Shown here piece by piece: positions 18,435-27,776 of a DNA stretch of 64,000 nucleotides; position 1 is the first letter of the stretch, and every line of letters starts with the position of its first letter. This DNA comes from F23-D06 sp963643165 (GTDB taxonomy: Bacteria > Bacteroidota > Bacteroidia > Bacteroidales > WCHB1-69): assembly GCA_963643165.1 (NCBI GenBank), contig CAVIJD010000008.1:1-64000 (forward strand). The letters run 5' to 3'. The translations under genes were made by a program, and so were the position numbers. The notes under the pieces were generated by a model that worked only from the letters and a program-made list of their open reading frames with translations, searched no databases and was not told where the DNA came from.

Positions 18435-18646
18435 GGCGAGAAAAGACTTGGAATAATCACAGAAATGCACAATTATAATGCTTCCCATTTTTAGACCTCC
18501 CCGTAAAGGAAACCGTTTACGAAAACCTACAAAGAATACCTTAAGTCTCAAGCTCAAAAATTATCCAAACTTTAATTATGTCAGTAATAGTTCCTCCGAT
18601 AAAGTCTCAGGGAATAAAGACTAAACTTGTTCCTTGGATAAACAAT

Positions 18647-20317
18647 ATGAAAAAAATCGCGTTGTTCATCCTGCTGCTCGCGCTCTCGGCCCCCGCTTTT
18701 GCCAAAGAGAAACACGATGCCCGCTATCTTAAAGTTTCGCGGTCCTACAGCCTGAATGAAGACGGCAGCCTCGACTTCCGTTTCCGCAAAGAGCTGCAAC
18801 TTTTTACCACCGCCTCGTTTGACACCTACGGCGAAACGTTCATCCTCTACAATCCCGAGTTTGAGACGCTCACCGTCAACGAGTCCTACACGCGGCTTCC
18901 CGACGGACGCACTGTGACGACACCCGCCAATGCCCTCAATGCCGTGCTGCCCTCCTCGTGTGCCGACTGTGCCCGTTTCAACGCCGTGCGCGAGATGGTG
19001 GTCACACACACCGCCCTCGAGACCGGCGCCGTCATCGTGCTCGACTACACTATCCACACACCACACCCCTACTTCCAAGAGTTGGCACAGCGAGTCCCGA
19101 TTTGCGAGGAGGTGCCCGTTGACACCCTGCTGCTCGCCGTGACCCTGCCCGACAACCGCACCCTGCACTATGACCTGCACTCGTCAAGGCTGCCGGCAAC
19201 GCCTGCCGAAAGCGCCGGCAACGGAACCCGCACCCTCACCTGGACTTTCACCAACACGGCCGCCGCGTCGCACAACCGCTACCTGCCCGACAACTACAAC
19301 CCCTACGTCCTGCTCTCCACCTTTGACCGCCCCGGCGACTTCTTGACACGCCTCTCACTGCAGCAGGCCTTTATGCCCCCGGTGCAGAAACTGCTCCCGC
19401 AACTGCCGGACGAGACCCTCCGCAACGCCACCGACCCCCTCGACACCATAACGGCCCTGCACCATTTTGTGTACCGCTACATCCGCACCAACCACGTGCC
19501 CATGCACTGCATGAACTTCATCATAGCCTCGCCAGCCACCGTATTGAACACCGGCTGCGCCACCCCCTTTGAGAAGAACCTCTTGCTGCACACGCTGCTG
19601 AAAGAGGCCGGCTATGCCTCCGAAATCGGCATCCTGGCACAAACGTTGACCGGCGAGCCCGAGGGACTTCTGCAAGTCAACGCTGGCGGCGCGGCGCGCT
19701 ACCTCTCCGCCAACGAGCCCTTTGAGTGCGCCGCCGCACAGGGCCAATGCGAGGGGCGTTTCATAACCCTAAGCGGCCGCGAAGAGGAGATGACCCGGAA
19801 GCCGCACCGCCTGGAACTGCTCGCCGACCTCCACATTGCCGCCGAAAAAGGACACTATAAAGTCGGGGGCGACCTCCGCAAGTCAGAGAGCGCCGGCATA
19901 CCCGCCGCCACAGTCGCCGCCGTGCCCAACGGCAACTGTGCTGCCGTGTCGCACCTCAGCGGCAACTACTACGCCCTGACCCTCACCCACCCCGACGGCA
20001 GCAACGACATGCAAGCGGCACTGCTCCCCCTCAAGGGCGAGACTCCCGTGCAAGTAAATCAGACCGACGAATGTTGCACCTACACCGTCGCCCTGCCCGC
20101 GGGCGAACAGTGGGTAAGTCCGCCGTTCTTGTACGAGAAAAGCTGCGACTTTGGCGCCACACGCATCAAAACGTCAACCGACAACGGAAAACTCACCATA
20201 ACAAGGCAGTTGACCTTGCAGGCGACCGTCCTCGAGAGCAAGAAAGAGTTACGGCAGTTGCGCGAAATGATGGGTGAATGGAACGCAAAACGCGAATACA
20301 TATTCAAACAGCAATGA
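18647..20317 (+). CDS. Second DUF3857-like protein with degenerate transglutaminase core
   Basis: 556 residues from the ATG at 18647, which opens a good signal peptide (MKKIALFILLLALSAPAFA); the longer frame adds 23 unlikely residues. The N-terminal region (ETFILYNPEFETLTVNESY, then GAVIVLDYTIHTPHPYFQE) parallels the preceding gene. In the core a Cys is present (NTGCATPFEKNLLLHTLL), but I do not find the His-Asp pair where the neighbour has it; the sequence reads VNAGGAARYLSANEPF instead. It may be a catalytically dead paralogue. Its stop codon overlaps the next start as ATGA, which couples it to the branching enzyme. Confidence 0.75.
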   Translation: MKKIALFILLLALSAPAFAKEKHDARYLKVSRSYSLNEDGSLDFRFRKELQLFTTASFDTYGETFILYNPEFETLTVNESYTRLPDGRTVTTPANALNAVLPSSCADCARFNAVREMVVTHTALETGAVIVLDYTIHTPHPYFQELAQRVPICEEVPVDTLLLAVTLPDNRTLHYDLHSSRLPATPAESAGNGTRTLTWTFTNTAAASHNRYLPDNYNPYVLLSTFDRPGDFLTRLSLQQAFMPPVQKLLPQLPDETLRNATDPLDTITALHHFVYRYIRTNHVPMHCMNFIIASPATVLNTGCATPFEKNLLLHTLLKEAGYASEIGILAQTLTGEPEGLLQVNAGGAARYLSANEPFECAAAQGQCEGRFITLSGREEEMTRKPHRLELLADLHIAAEKGHYKVGGDLRKSESAGIPAATVAAVPNGNCAAVSHLSGNYYALTLTHPDGSNDMQAALLPLKGETPVQVNQTDECCTYTVALPAGEQWVSPPFLYEKSCDFGATRIKTSTDNGKLTITRQLTLQATVLESKKELRQLREMMGEWNAKREYIFKQQ

Positions 20318-22311
20318 GCACACAAAGTTTCACCCCCGAACTGGTGCGCCAAGACGCGCTGCTCAAGCCCTACACGCGGCAGTTACAGCAGCGTCGTGAG
20401 CGCGCCGCCCTCCGCGAGTTGGAACTCACCGACGGCAAACGCACCCTCGCCGACATCGCCAACGGGCATCTCTACTACGGACTGCACCGCACCGCCCAAG
20501 GGTGGGTGTTTCGCGAAAAAGCACCCAACGCCAAGGCACTCTACCTCTACGGCGACTTCTCGCACTGGCAAGTGAAGCCCGAATTTGCCTTGTACCCTAT
20601 CGGCAACGGCGACTGGGAGATCACGTTGCCCGACTTCTGCCTCAAGCACACCATGCTCTACAAGCTGTGGATGGTGTGGCAGTCGGGGGCCGACGAGCGG
20701 CTGCCCGCCTACGCCACCCGTGTGGTGCAAGACGAGCAGACCAAAGTGTTCTGCGCCCAAGTGTGGGAACCGGAGCCCTACCGTTGGCAATGGCAATGGG
20801 ATGCGCCTGCCAAGCCGCGTCACCCACTCATCTATGAGGCGCACGTGGGCATGTCGTCAGAAGAGGCCAAAATCTCGTCCTACTGGGAGTTCAAAGAGAC
20901 CGTGTTGCCCCGCATCAGCGACCTTGGCTACAACACCTTGCAGCTGATGGCAGTGCAAGAGCATCCCTACTATGGCTCGTTTGGCTATCAAGTGGCCAAC
21001 TTCTTCGCCCCCTCGTCGCGGTTCGGCACCCCCGAAGAGCTCAAGGAACTCATCGACACCGCCCACCGTTACGGCATCGCCGTCATCCTCGACCTCGTAC
21101 ACTCCCACTCCGTCAGCAACGCCAAAGAGGGGCTCGGACTGTTTGACGGACGCGACGACCTCTACTTCCACACCGGCGAGCGCGGCAAGCATCCCGTGTG
21201 GGACTCGCGCTGCTTTGACTACGGCAAACAGGAAACCTTGCTCTTCCTGCTCGCCAACCTCAAATACTGGCTGCAGGAGTTCCGCTTCGACGGTTTTCGC
21301 TTTGACGGCGTCACCAGCCTCTGCTACAAAGACCACGGCATCGGCACCGACTTTCTGGACTACAGCCAATACTTCGACCCCAACGTCGATGAAGACGGCC
21401 TCGTCTATCTCACCATGGCCAACAGGCTCATCCGGCAGGTAAACCCGCAGGCACTCACCATCGCCGAAGACGTGAGTGGCATGCCCGGCATGGCTTGGCC
21501 GGCAGAGAAAGGAGGCATCGGCTTCGACTTCCGCATGTCGATGGGCATTGCCGACTTCTGGACCAAGACCGTCAAGAGCGTGCCGGACGAGGCGTGGAAC
21601 CCCGGCGAGATCTATTTCCGGCTGACCGACAAACGCCACGAAGAAGAGACCATCTCCTACGCCGAGTGCCACGACCAGGCCATGGTAGGCGACCAGACGC
21701 TCATCTTCAGAATGGCTGGGGCCAAAATCTACGACTGCATGTCGGCAAGCACGCCCGACCTCAGCACCGACCGGGCCATAGCCTTGCATAAGGTCATCCG
21801 GCTGGCCACCCTCTCCCTGGCTTCGGGCGGCTACCTCAACTTCATGGGCAACGAGTTCGGGCACCCCGAGTGGATTGACTTCCCGCGGGAGGGCAACGGC
21901 TGGTCGTGCCGCTATGCCCGCCGGCAATGGCACCTTGCCGACGACAAAGGGCTGAAATATGCCGGCCTCTACCGCTTTGACCACGACATGATACACTGCG
22001 CCACAGAACTGCATCTGCTGGAAGAGCCTCCTGCCAAGTGGCACGAGCACATCAGCAACCAGGTGCTGGCGTTCGTGCGCGGCAGGTGCCTCATCGTCTT
22101 CAACTTCAATCCTGTGCAATCCTTTGCCGGCTATGAACTGCCCTGTTTGGAGGGCACATACCGCATCGCCTTGAACAGCGACGACACCCGCTATGGCGGC
22201 TTCGGCAACGTGGATGACCGCGTGGCATTCCGCTCCTACACGCGCGACGGGGGCAGCCACATACGGCTCTACCTGCCCTGCCGCACTGGACTGCTGCTGG
22301 TCAGAGATTAA
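20314..22311 (+). CDS. glgB: 1,4-alpha-glucan branching enzyme (GH13, eukaryote-like type)
   Basis: 665 residues from the ATG at 20314, chosen because it overlaps the upstream stop by 4 bp; a longer frame exists. It has an N-terminal CBM48-like domain (WVFREKAPNAKALYLYGDFS) and then the GH13 barrel: VILDLVHSHS (region I), FRFDGFRFDGVTSLCY with the nucleophile Asp near residue 330, LTIAEDVSG with the acid/base Glu near 384, and YAECHDQAMVG (region IV). It forms alpha-1,6 branches in cytoplasmic glycogen. Length and motifs fit the eukaryote-like branching enzymes common in Bacteroidota rather than the E. coli GlgB type. Translational coupling to a secreted DUF3857 protein is unexpected for glycogen metabolism. 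Confidence 0.92.
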   Translation: MSTQSFTPELVRQDALLKPYTRQLQQRRERAALRELELTDGKRTLADIANGHLYYGLHRTAQGWVFREKAPNAKALYLYGDFSHWQVKPEFALYPIGNGDWEITLPDFCLKHTMLYKLWMVWQSGADERLPAYATRVVQDEQTKVFCAQVWEPEPYRWQWQWDAPAKPRHPLIYEAHVGMSSEEAKISSYWEFKETVLPRISDLGYNTLQLMAVQEHPYYGSFGYQVANFFAPSSRFGTPEELKELIDTAHRYGIAVILDLVHSHSVSNAKEGLGLFDGRDDLYFHTGERGKHPVWDSRCFDYGKQETLLFLLANLKYWLQEFRFDGFRFDGVTSLCYKDHGIGTDFLDYSQYFDPNVDEDGLVYLTMANRLIRQVNPQALTIAEDVSGMPGMAWPAEKGGIGFDFRMSMGIADFWTKTVKSVPDEAWNPGEIYFRLTDKRHEEETISYAECHDQAMVGDQTLIFRMAGAKIYDCMSASTPDLSTDRAIALHKVIRLATLSLASGGYLNFMGNEFGHPEWIDFPREGNGWSCRYARRQWHLADDKGLKYAGLYRFDHDMIHCATELHLLEEPPAKWHEHISNQVLAFVRGRCLIVFNFNPVQSFAGYELPCLEGTYRIALNSDDTRYGGFGNVDDRVAFRSYTRDGGSHIRLYLPCRTGLLLVRD

Positions 22312-22424
22312 AATCCGCCCCTGCGCACAAGCCTCCGGCTGACGTAAGACTTAATTAGGAATGTGTGAGGCGTGACGCTTTGCATTCTAAATTCTACATT
22401 CTTTTTTGCGGGTCGGGTGTCTGA
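22312..22424. repeat. Intergenic repeat between convergent genes
   Basis: GCCTCCGGCTGACGTAAG at 22331-22348 recurs at 32163-32180. Bases 22342-22362 equal 109-129 (module B), and 22382-22402 equal 157-177 (module C). It separates glgB and the calcium ATPase, which converge here. No separate terminator is evident. Confidence 0.7.
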
Positions 22425-25343
22425 TTATCTTTTGCGGCGGAACAGGCGAATGAACTCCCCTATCCACAACACAAACGAGGTCAGCACTATGATTATCAAC
22501 CAGTCCAGCGTCTTCACACCGCCCTCGGCAATGTTAAACATCACCTGAAGACCGGGGATTTCTGTGATGGCAATCTGTCCGAAGAGGATGACCATAGCTA
22601 TGACGATGAACAATTTGGTGTTCTTCCACGACATTCCTTTCGAAGCAAAATCATTAGTCATGAAAGCCTTGGCATTGAAGAGGTTCCAGAACTGCAGCAT
22701 CACGAAGATGGTGAAGAAGAGGCCGAGTTCGTAGGGTGAGAGACCGTCGAAGGCACCCCACCTGACGTTGCCGCTGAGCACGTCAGCAAGGTTGGTGACA
22801 TCGGCGTGCTGGAAGAAGAACAAGATGGTCAGCAGGATAGCGGTAAAGATGCCGCCCACGGCCAGAATATTGGCACCCATTCCTTTGAGAATGTGCTCGT
22901 TGACAGAGCGAGGCTGCTCGTCCATCACCTTCTTGGTAGGCGGCAGCGATGCGAGGGCGAGGGCTGCAAACGTGTCCATAATCAGGTTCACCCAAAGCAT
23001 CTGCGTGACAGTAAGCGGCGACTCCGTGCCGACAAACGCACCGATAGCCACAATGAGGCTGGCCACCACGTTCACCGTCATCTGGAACAGGATAAAACGC
23101 TTGATGTTCTTGTAGAGCGACCGTCCCCACATCACGGCGTTGGCTATGGTTGCGAAAGAGTTGTCGAGGATAGTCATGTCGCTGGCCTCCTTGGCCACGG
23201 AGGTACCATCGCCCATAGAGAGTCCCACATTGGCGGCGTTGAGGGCGGGGGCGTCGTTTGTGCCGTCGCCGGTAACCGCCACCACCATGTCCATATCCTT
23301 AAGCATACGAACGATACGTTCTTTGTCGTTGGGGCGGGCGCGGGAGATGATCTTCACCTTTGCGATACGTTCGCGCAGTTCGTCATCGTTCATGGCGCAG
23401 ATGTCGGCACCGGTCATGATATTCTCTTCGGTGTCAGTGTCTTGCCAGAGGCCGAGTTGGCGGCCTATTTCCTTGGCCGTGCCCGGGGCATCGCCCGTGA
23501 CGATCTTGACCTGGATGCCGGCCTTGGAGCAGTCTTCGATGGCGGCGGGCACATCGGCGCGAACCGGGTCTTCGATGCCCGCCACGCCCATCAGCGTCAG
23601 GTCGTTGATGTTGAGTTTGCCGTCGATGATGATATTGTCATTTTCGCCAACCTCCTTATAGGCAAACGCCAGTGTTCGGTTAGCGTGACTTTGGTAGTCG
23701 GCGAGGATAGTTTCATAGCGTTTTTTCTCCTCGGGGGTGATGGTACACATGCCCAACAGGATGTCGGGGGCGCCTTTAACGTACACCACCCTGCCGCCTG
23801 TGACTTGCGATTTGACCACCGTGGCCATGTATTTGAGTTCCGTAGTAAACTGGATGCGGTCGATGACGGGCACCTCCTCACGCACGTCGAGGTAGTTGAT
23901 GCCGTTGCGGTTCAGCCAAAGGAGCAGAGCGCCCTCGGTAGGGTTGCCGATAGCCTTGATTTTGGAAGCGTCGGCAAAGTCGAGGTTAGCGGTCGTATTC
24001 ACGGCTATGCACTCCTTGAGCAGTGCGGAGGGGCGGTCGGTGCCGGAGAGGTCTTGGCCCTGGATGCCGTCAAAGTTGGCGTTCACCACCCTCATCTGGT
24101 TCTGTGTCAGCGTGCCTGTCTTATCGGAGCAGATCACGGAGACGGCGCCCATCGTTTCGCAGGCGTGCATCGTGCGAGGCAGCGTATTCTGCTTCATCAG
24201 CCGTTTCATGCTGAAAGCGAGGCTGAGAGTCACGGCCATCGGCAGTCCTTCGGGCACAGAGACGACCACGAGGGTCACGGCGATCATGAACGAATTGAGG
24301 ACATAGCTCACGAAATTGACCCATCCGTCGGGGGTGCCGAGTTGGATATTGCCATTGAGGGCATACACGAGGATGCGGCCCACGATAATCAGGACAGCCA
24401 CGCCGTAGCTCACCTTAGTGATGATTTTGGCGAGTTGGTCGAGTTTCTCGCTCAGGGGGGTGGCCTCGCCGTCTCTGACCTGGGCGGCCACAAACACCTG
24501 GCCGCAGGCGGTAGCGTCGCCCACCGCGAACACGCGAGCCACGCAGTCGCCCTCCATCACCGTACAGCCTTTCATAATATGGTTAGAGGGGTAAGTGGCG
24601 TCCTTGTCGAACTCGGCCGCTACGGTAGTCTTGGCGCACTGCGGTTCACCGGTAAGTGACGACTCGTTCATATTGAGGTTCATGCACTCCAGCAGTTCCG
24701 CGTCGGCGGGCACCTCCTCGCCGGCCTCGAGCATGATAATGTCGCCCACCACCACATCGCGGCGGGGTATTTGGCACACATTGCTATTGCGGATCACCTT
24801 GACGAGCGTATCATCGTTCACCTCGTTAAGGCTTTTGAACGTCTTCTCGTTCTGGCTTTCGAGGATATGCGCCACGGCGGTAGCGAGCAGCACGGCGGCG
24901 GCGATACCGATAGGTTCGAGGTAGGGTTTCCAGCCTGCCACGCCCCCGAACACGCCCTCATAGAACGAGATGCCGCCGGAGAGGAGCAGGGCGAAGAGGA
25001 GAATCGTAAAGAGGGGATCCATCGAAAACTTGCGGTTCTCCTTGTCCCACGTGCCACCGAGGTAGGCCACAACGTAGGTGAGGAGTGTAAGGACGAAAGT
25101 GAGAACGGGGGCAATCCAGAGACCCTCATGGGTGGAGATGCCGGTGAGCGGCAGCGCAACAGCGGCGGCGGCCGCCAGCACGAACACGCAGATATAGACC
25201 TTGATGAGCCAGAAATGCAGGCAGTTGCGAATTTTCTCCCACACGGGAACCTCCGCAGGCGGAGTCAGCACATTGGCACCATGTTTGAGGCGACTTTCCG
25301 ACACTTCGACGTCAGACAAGCCCGAGTAATGATTTTTAGACAT
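22425..25343 (-). CDS. Calcium-translocating P-type ATPase, PMCA type
   Basis: 972 residues. P-type ATPase landmarks appear in order: actuator SSLTGEPQC, the M4 calcium-site motif VVSVPEGLPMAVTLSLAFSM, phosphorylation site CSDKTGTLTQNQMRV (Asp near residue 405), hinge TGDGTNDAPALNAANVG, and the M6 segment WVNLIMDTFAALALASLPPT. Hydrophobic helices lie at both ends, consistent with about ten membrane passes. It exports Ca2+ across the inner membrane at the cost of ATP. The gene is apparently monocistronic. A TATCTTTG -7 element lies about 75 nt upstream on the same strand. Confidence 0.92.
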   Translation of the reverse strand: MSKNHYSGLSDVEVSESRLKHGANVLTPPAEVPVWEKIRNCLHFWLIKVYICVFVLAAAAAVALPLTGISTHEGLWIAPVLTFVLTLLTYVVAYLGGTWDKENRKFSMDPLFTILLFALLLSGGISFYEGVFGGVAGWKPYLEPIGIAAAVLLATAVAHILESQNEKTFKSLNEVNDDTLVKVIRNSNVCQIPRRDVVVGDIIMLEAGEEVPADAELLECMNLNMNESSLTGEPQCAKTTVAAEFDKDATYPSNHIMKGCTVMEGDCVARVFAVGDATACGQVFVAAQVRDGEATPLSEKLDQLAKIITKVSYGVAVLIIVGRILVYALNGNIQLGTPDGWVNFVSYVLNSFMIAVTLVVVSVPEGLPMAVTLSLAFSMKRLMKQNTLPRTMHACETMGAVSVICSDKTGTLTQNQMRVVNANFDGIQGQDLSGTDRPSALLKECIAVNTTANLDFADASKIKAIGNPTEGALLLWLNRNGINYLDVREEVPVIDRIQFTTELKYMATVVKSQVTGGRVVYVKGAPDILLGMCTITPEEKKRYETILADYQSHANRTLAFAYKEVGENDNIIIDGKLNINDLTLMGVAGIEDPVRADVPAAIEDCSKAGIQVKIVTGDAPGTAKEIGRQLGLWQDTDTEENIMTGADICAMNDDELRERIAKVKIISRARPNDKERIVRMLKDMDMVVAVTGDGTNDAPALNAANVGLSMGDGTSVAKEASDMTILDNSFATIANAVMWGRSLYKNIKRFILFQMTVNVVASLIVAIGAFVGTESPLTVTQMLWVNLIMDTFAALALASLPPTKKVMDEQPRSVNEHILKGMGANILAVGGIFTAILLTILFFFQHADVTNLADVLSGNVRWGAFDGLSPYELGLFFTIFVMLQFWNLFNAKAFMTNDFASKGMSWKNTKLFIVIAMVILFGQIAITEIPGLQVMFNIAEGGVKTLDWLIIIVLTSFVLWIGEFIRLFRRKR

Positions 25344-25418
25344 TTGGAAAACTGTTTTATTTTATAGTTATTAATAATCACGCACATCGTCCGGCCACAC
25401 TTCTCCCCCAAAAGGCGG

Positions 25419-25426
25419 CAAAGATA
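25419..25426 (-). promoter_or_regulatory. -7 element upstream of the calcium ATPase
   Basis: Minus-strand TATCTTTG matches TAnnTTTG and lies about 75 nt before the ATPase start. No convincing -33 element is seen. Confidence 0.5.
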
Positions 25427-25879
25427 AAAATTTTTCCCACCCACGGCTTCTGCACGAATGCAGAATGCGGAATGTAGAATGTAGGGCGTTCCGCGCAATT
25501 CACTCCAAAAGTCGTAAATATGCAGGGGATTGTGCATGGGGCAAATTCCCCAATCGTCGATGTTGGCCCTCTTCGAGGACCGAGGGTGGAGGGGGCGCGT
25601 CGCAGCCGACGGTTCCGCTCCCTTGCGGTCGCTCCACCGCCGGTTATGGAGCAGACTGCCTGCGGCAGCCCGCTTTCACCCTCTCCGAGGGCGTTGCGGA
25701 ACAGGGCAACCGCCCCCACACACCCTATCGGACTTTAGACTTGTAACTTACAACTTTAGGGCGTTGCGCAAGTCGCCCTCCTCCGTCTTAGTTCGCAAGT
25801 CAGCCGTGGCAAAGAAGTCCTCGCAGTGTTCGGGCATCGGAGATGCCCAATCAAAGGCGGCTCAACGAGTCGCCACAAG

Positions 25880-25999
25880 TTACACCAAGCCTATTATTAT
25901 CACTATCGCCCAGATGACAACAATAGCCCAATCTCCCAATCCTCCACGACTAATCATCGTCAAGGGCCACAGAAAATCCCACCTACTTATCCAACACAT
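25880..25999 (-). CDS. Possible small membrane peptide (39 aa)
   Basis: An ATG at 25999 opens 39 codons. The C-terminal 16 residues are wholly hydrophobic (WAIVVIWAIVIIIGLV), preceded by a Trp/Arg-rich head (MCWISRWDFLWPL). This would be a single-helix membrane peptide. No clear promoter or ribosome site is seen and nothing similar comes to mind. It lies in a stretch with no other gene, so chance is a real alternative. Confidence 0.25.
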   Translation of the reverse strand: MCWISRWDFLWPLTMISRGGLGDWAIVVIWAIVIIIGLV

Positions 26000-26336
26000 A
26001 AAGATGTAAAAAGCCGCCGCTATGGTTAACATATTTTTTTATTTTTATTAGGGTATTAATAATTATTTGAAAACCGATCAAAAAAAGGCTTCAAAGCACT
26101 GTTCACAATCGGATGAAGATACTAATAGAAAGCGGTTAAATGTAGTTGATGGATTTTGCATATTTTATTGGATATTAGATTATTGTATTTGCACATATCT
26201 TCGCTGACCAACAAAGCATGGAACAAACAGAATCTCCCCGAAAACCTTGCGGGCAAACGAGCGCGAATGCTCAGAAATATAGGCTGAAATTTTGACCATA
26301 AAAAGAAGTTTGACTGAACACCTTAAGTTTTTTTCA

Positions 26337-27776
26337 TTAGTTTCTGAGGCAACGGACCGAACGGCCGTTGTACTTGTAGCTGTTGCTGCTGTTCACGGTG
26401 GCGTTGTCGTAGAAGAGATACCGGTAGTACGCGCCGTAGCTATTGCCCTCGGTAGCGCTCCAGAAGCGCGCGTAGCTGCCGAAAAGGTTGTAGCTGCCGT
26501 AGTAGGTGCCGGCAGGAAACGCCGAGAAGCCCGTGGCGTTGTTGGCGGACGGATTGTTCCCGATGGCACAGCTGTTTGTGCTGCTGTCCCATCCCGTGGT
26601 GGAGGCAAGTGCCTTGGCTATATCATCATCTCTGTTTTTACCACACCTATACTTTCTGTGCTTACTAACATAATCTGTGAGTTCATCCCACTCCGCATCG
26701 CTTGGAACGTGCCAACCTTCCGGGCAGATGCCCTGCACGCCGGACGGGTTGTCTGATGAGGATGACGAGTTGCCCATCACCGCTTTCCAGTTGTAGAGGT
26801 AGCCGTAGGTGTCGACATTGCCGGCATTGTTGTTGGGATTATAGCGGTAGGCGGTTGTGGTGCTGGTATCAGAGCCCAGAGCTATTTCCGTGCCGTCGCT
26901 GTACTTGGTGGTGCGCAGGTTCTCCTTCATCCAACACTGATTCCCAATCTGCACCGTGTTGTAAACGTTCCCTTCAACGTCCGTTACGGTTGTATCTGCT
27001 CTTTTGTTAAACGGGACCTTTAGTTTATCAACAACTTTTGCATCAGAAATATCTTCTATTACACAAGCCAACAATACCCCTGTAACAACAACAAGCAATA
27101 TGAAAACCCATGTCCAGATTTTGTTTCTTTTCTTCTTCTTCAGTTCAGCATTCTCCTTGCGCAGGTCTTCTATCTCCTTGTTCTTCCGTTCTATTGCTTC
27201 CTTGTAGCCGCTCATCTTTGCGGTGTCGTACCCCTTGTCCTTGTAGATGTATGTGAAGCCGCTGGTGCAGCTGGACTTGACCATCTCTTGCTTGCTGTCT
27301 TCCGCGGTGAAACTCCTCACTGCGTCTTTGGACACACCGTAACGCACGGGCGGCAGCTCGCGGGAGGTCCCCTCCAATGCCTCAAATGCGACCTGGAGGC
27401 TTGCGGTAACCGATGCTATCTCCTCCCGGTTCTCGTAAAGTTGGCCCACCGGCGAACACAACGCACCCTTGCCGTCATAGCGGATGAGGCAGCCGTTCTG
27501 CACCATCGTCTCTATCGCCCGCTCAAAGACGCCAAACAGCCTCTTTAGTTGGGTGATGTACTTGCCGTTGATGACGGCGCACAGCCCAACATACGCTTTG
27601 CCCTCGAGTTTGCGGATGTACCCGTAGTACATCAGACCGCCGTCGCGGTGTACGGCAATCTGGGTGACCGCCTTTGCGTTGCCGGCAAATGCCGTGAAGA
27701 TTTCCTTTGCATAATCGTCGGGATACTGCGAGTATCCTTCTTTGAAATTGCCGAACAGATATACAGATATGTTCAT
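26337..27776 (-). CDS. Coiled-coil, single-TM protein with C-terminal FISUMP domain
   Basis: 479 residues with no signal peptide. About 165 N-terminal residues form a soluble domain of unknown type (MNISVYLFGNFKEGYSQYPD...). A short charged coiled coil follows (IERKNKEIEDLRKENAELKK), then a membrane helix near 221-243 (IWTWVFILLVVVTGVLLACV). From about residue 265 there is a FISUMP domain (Fibrobacter succinogenes major paralogous domain): VTDVEGNVYNTVQIGNQCWM, ENLRTTKYSDGT, CPEGWHVPSDAEWDEL and the terminal GRSVRCLRN. The predicted arrangement is N-terminus in the cytoplasm and FISUMP outside. Its start overlaps the aspartic-protease gene by 4 bp, so it is the last gene of the operon. FISUMP domains are usually secreted surface modules; here one is tethered to a cytosolic domain. 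Confidence 0.75.
   Translation of the reverse strand: MNISVYLFGNFKEGYSQYPDDYAKEIFTAFAGNAKAVTQIAVHRDGGLMYYGYIRKLEGKAYVGLCAVINGKYITQLKRLFGVFERAIETMVQNGCLIRYDGKGALCSPVGQLYENREEIASVTASLQVAFEALEGTSRELPPVRYGVSKDAVRSFTAEDSKQEMVKSSCTSGFTYIYKDKGYDTAKMSGYKEAIERKNKEIEDLRKENAELKKKKRNKIWTWVFILLVVVTGVLLACVIEDISDAKVVDKLKVPFNKRADTTVTDVEGNVYNTVQIGNQCWMKENLRTTKYSDGTEIALGSDTSTTTAYRYNPNNNAGNVDTYGYLYNWKAVMGNSSSSSDNPSGVQGICPEGWHVPSDAEWDELTDYVSKHRKYRCGKNRDDDIAKALASTTGWDSSTNSCAIGNNPSANNATGFSAFPAGTYYGSYNLFGSYARFWSATEGNSYGAYYRYLFYDNATVNSSNSYKYNGRSVRCLRN

Larger units (their letters stand above)
25344..26336. repeat. Gene-poor 1-kb stretch with repeat modules
   Basis: Bases about 25456-25482 carry an inverted, diverged copy of module C (GCAGAATGCGGAATGTAGAA). 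Bases 25559-25583 are the exact reverse complement of 47018-47042 (module A, core CCTCTTCGAGG). A palindrome-rich GC block follows to about 25735. From about 26030 the sequence is AT-rich with no supported gene. One short minus-strand ORF is listed separately. I see no terminator of the GTPase operon. Confidence 0.6.

Noticed and set aside
20857..22260. 467-codon minus-strand frame opposite glgB
   Set aside because: Antisense shadow of a gene with all GH13 motifs.
22806..24659. 617-codon plus-strand frame opposite the calcium ATPase
   Set aside because: Antisense shadow of a well-supported P-type ATPase; low-complexity His/Asp/Val composition and no domain.
26218..26295. 25-codon plus-strand frame (MEQTESPRKPCGQTS...)
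   Set aside because: No promoter match (TGTATTTG is one base off), no ribosome site, no recognisable character; probably chance.
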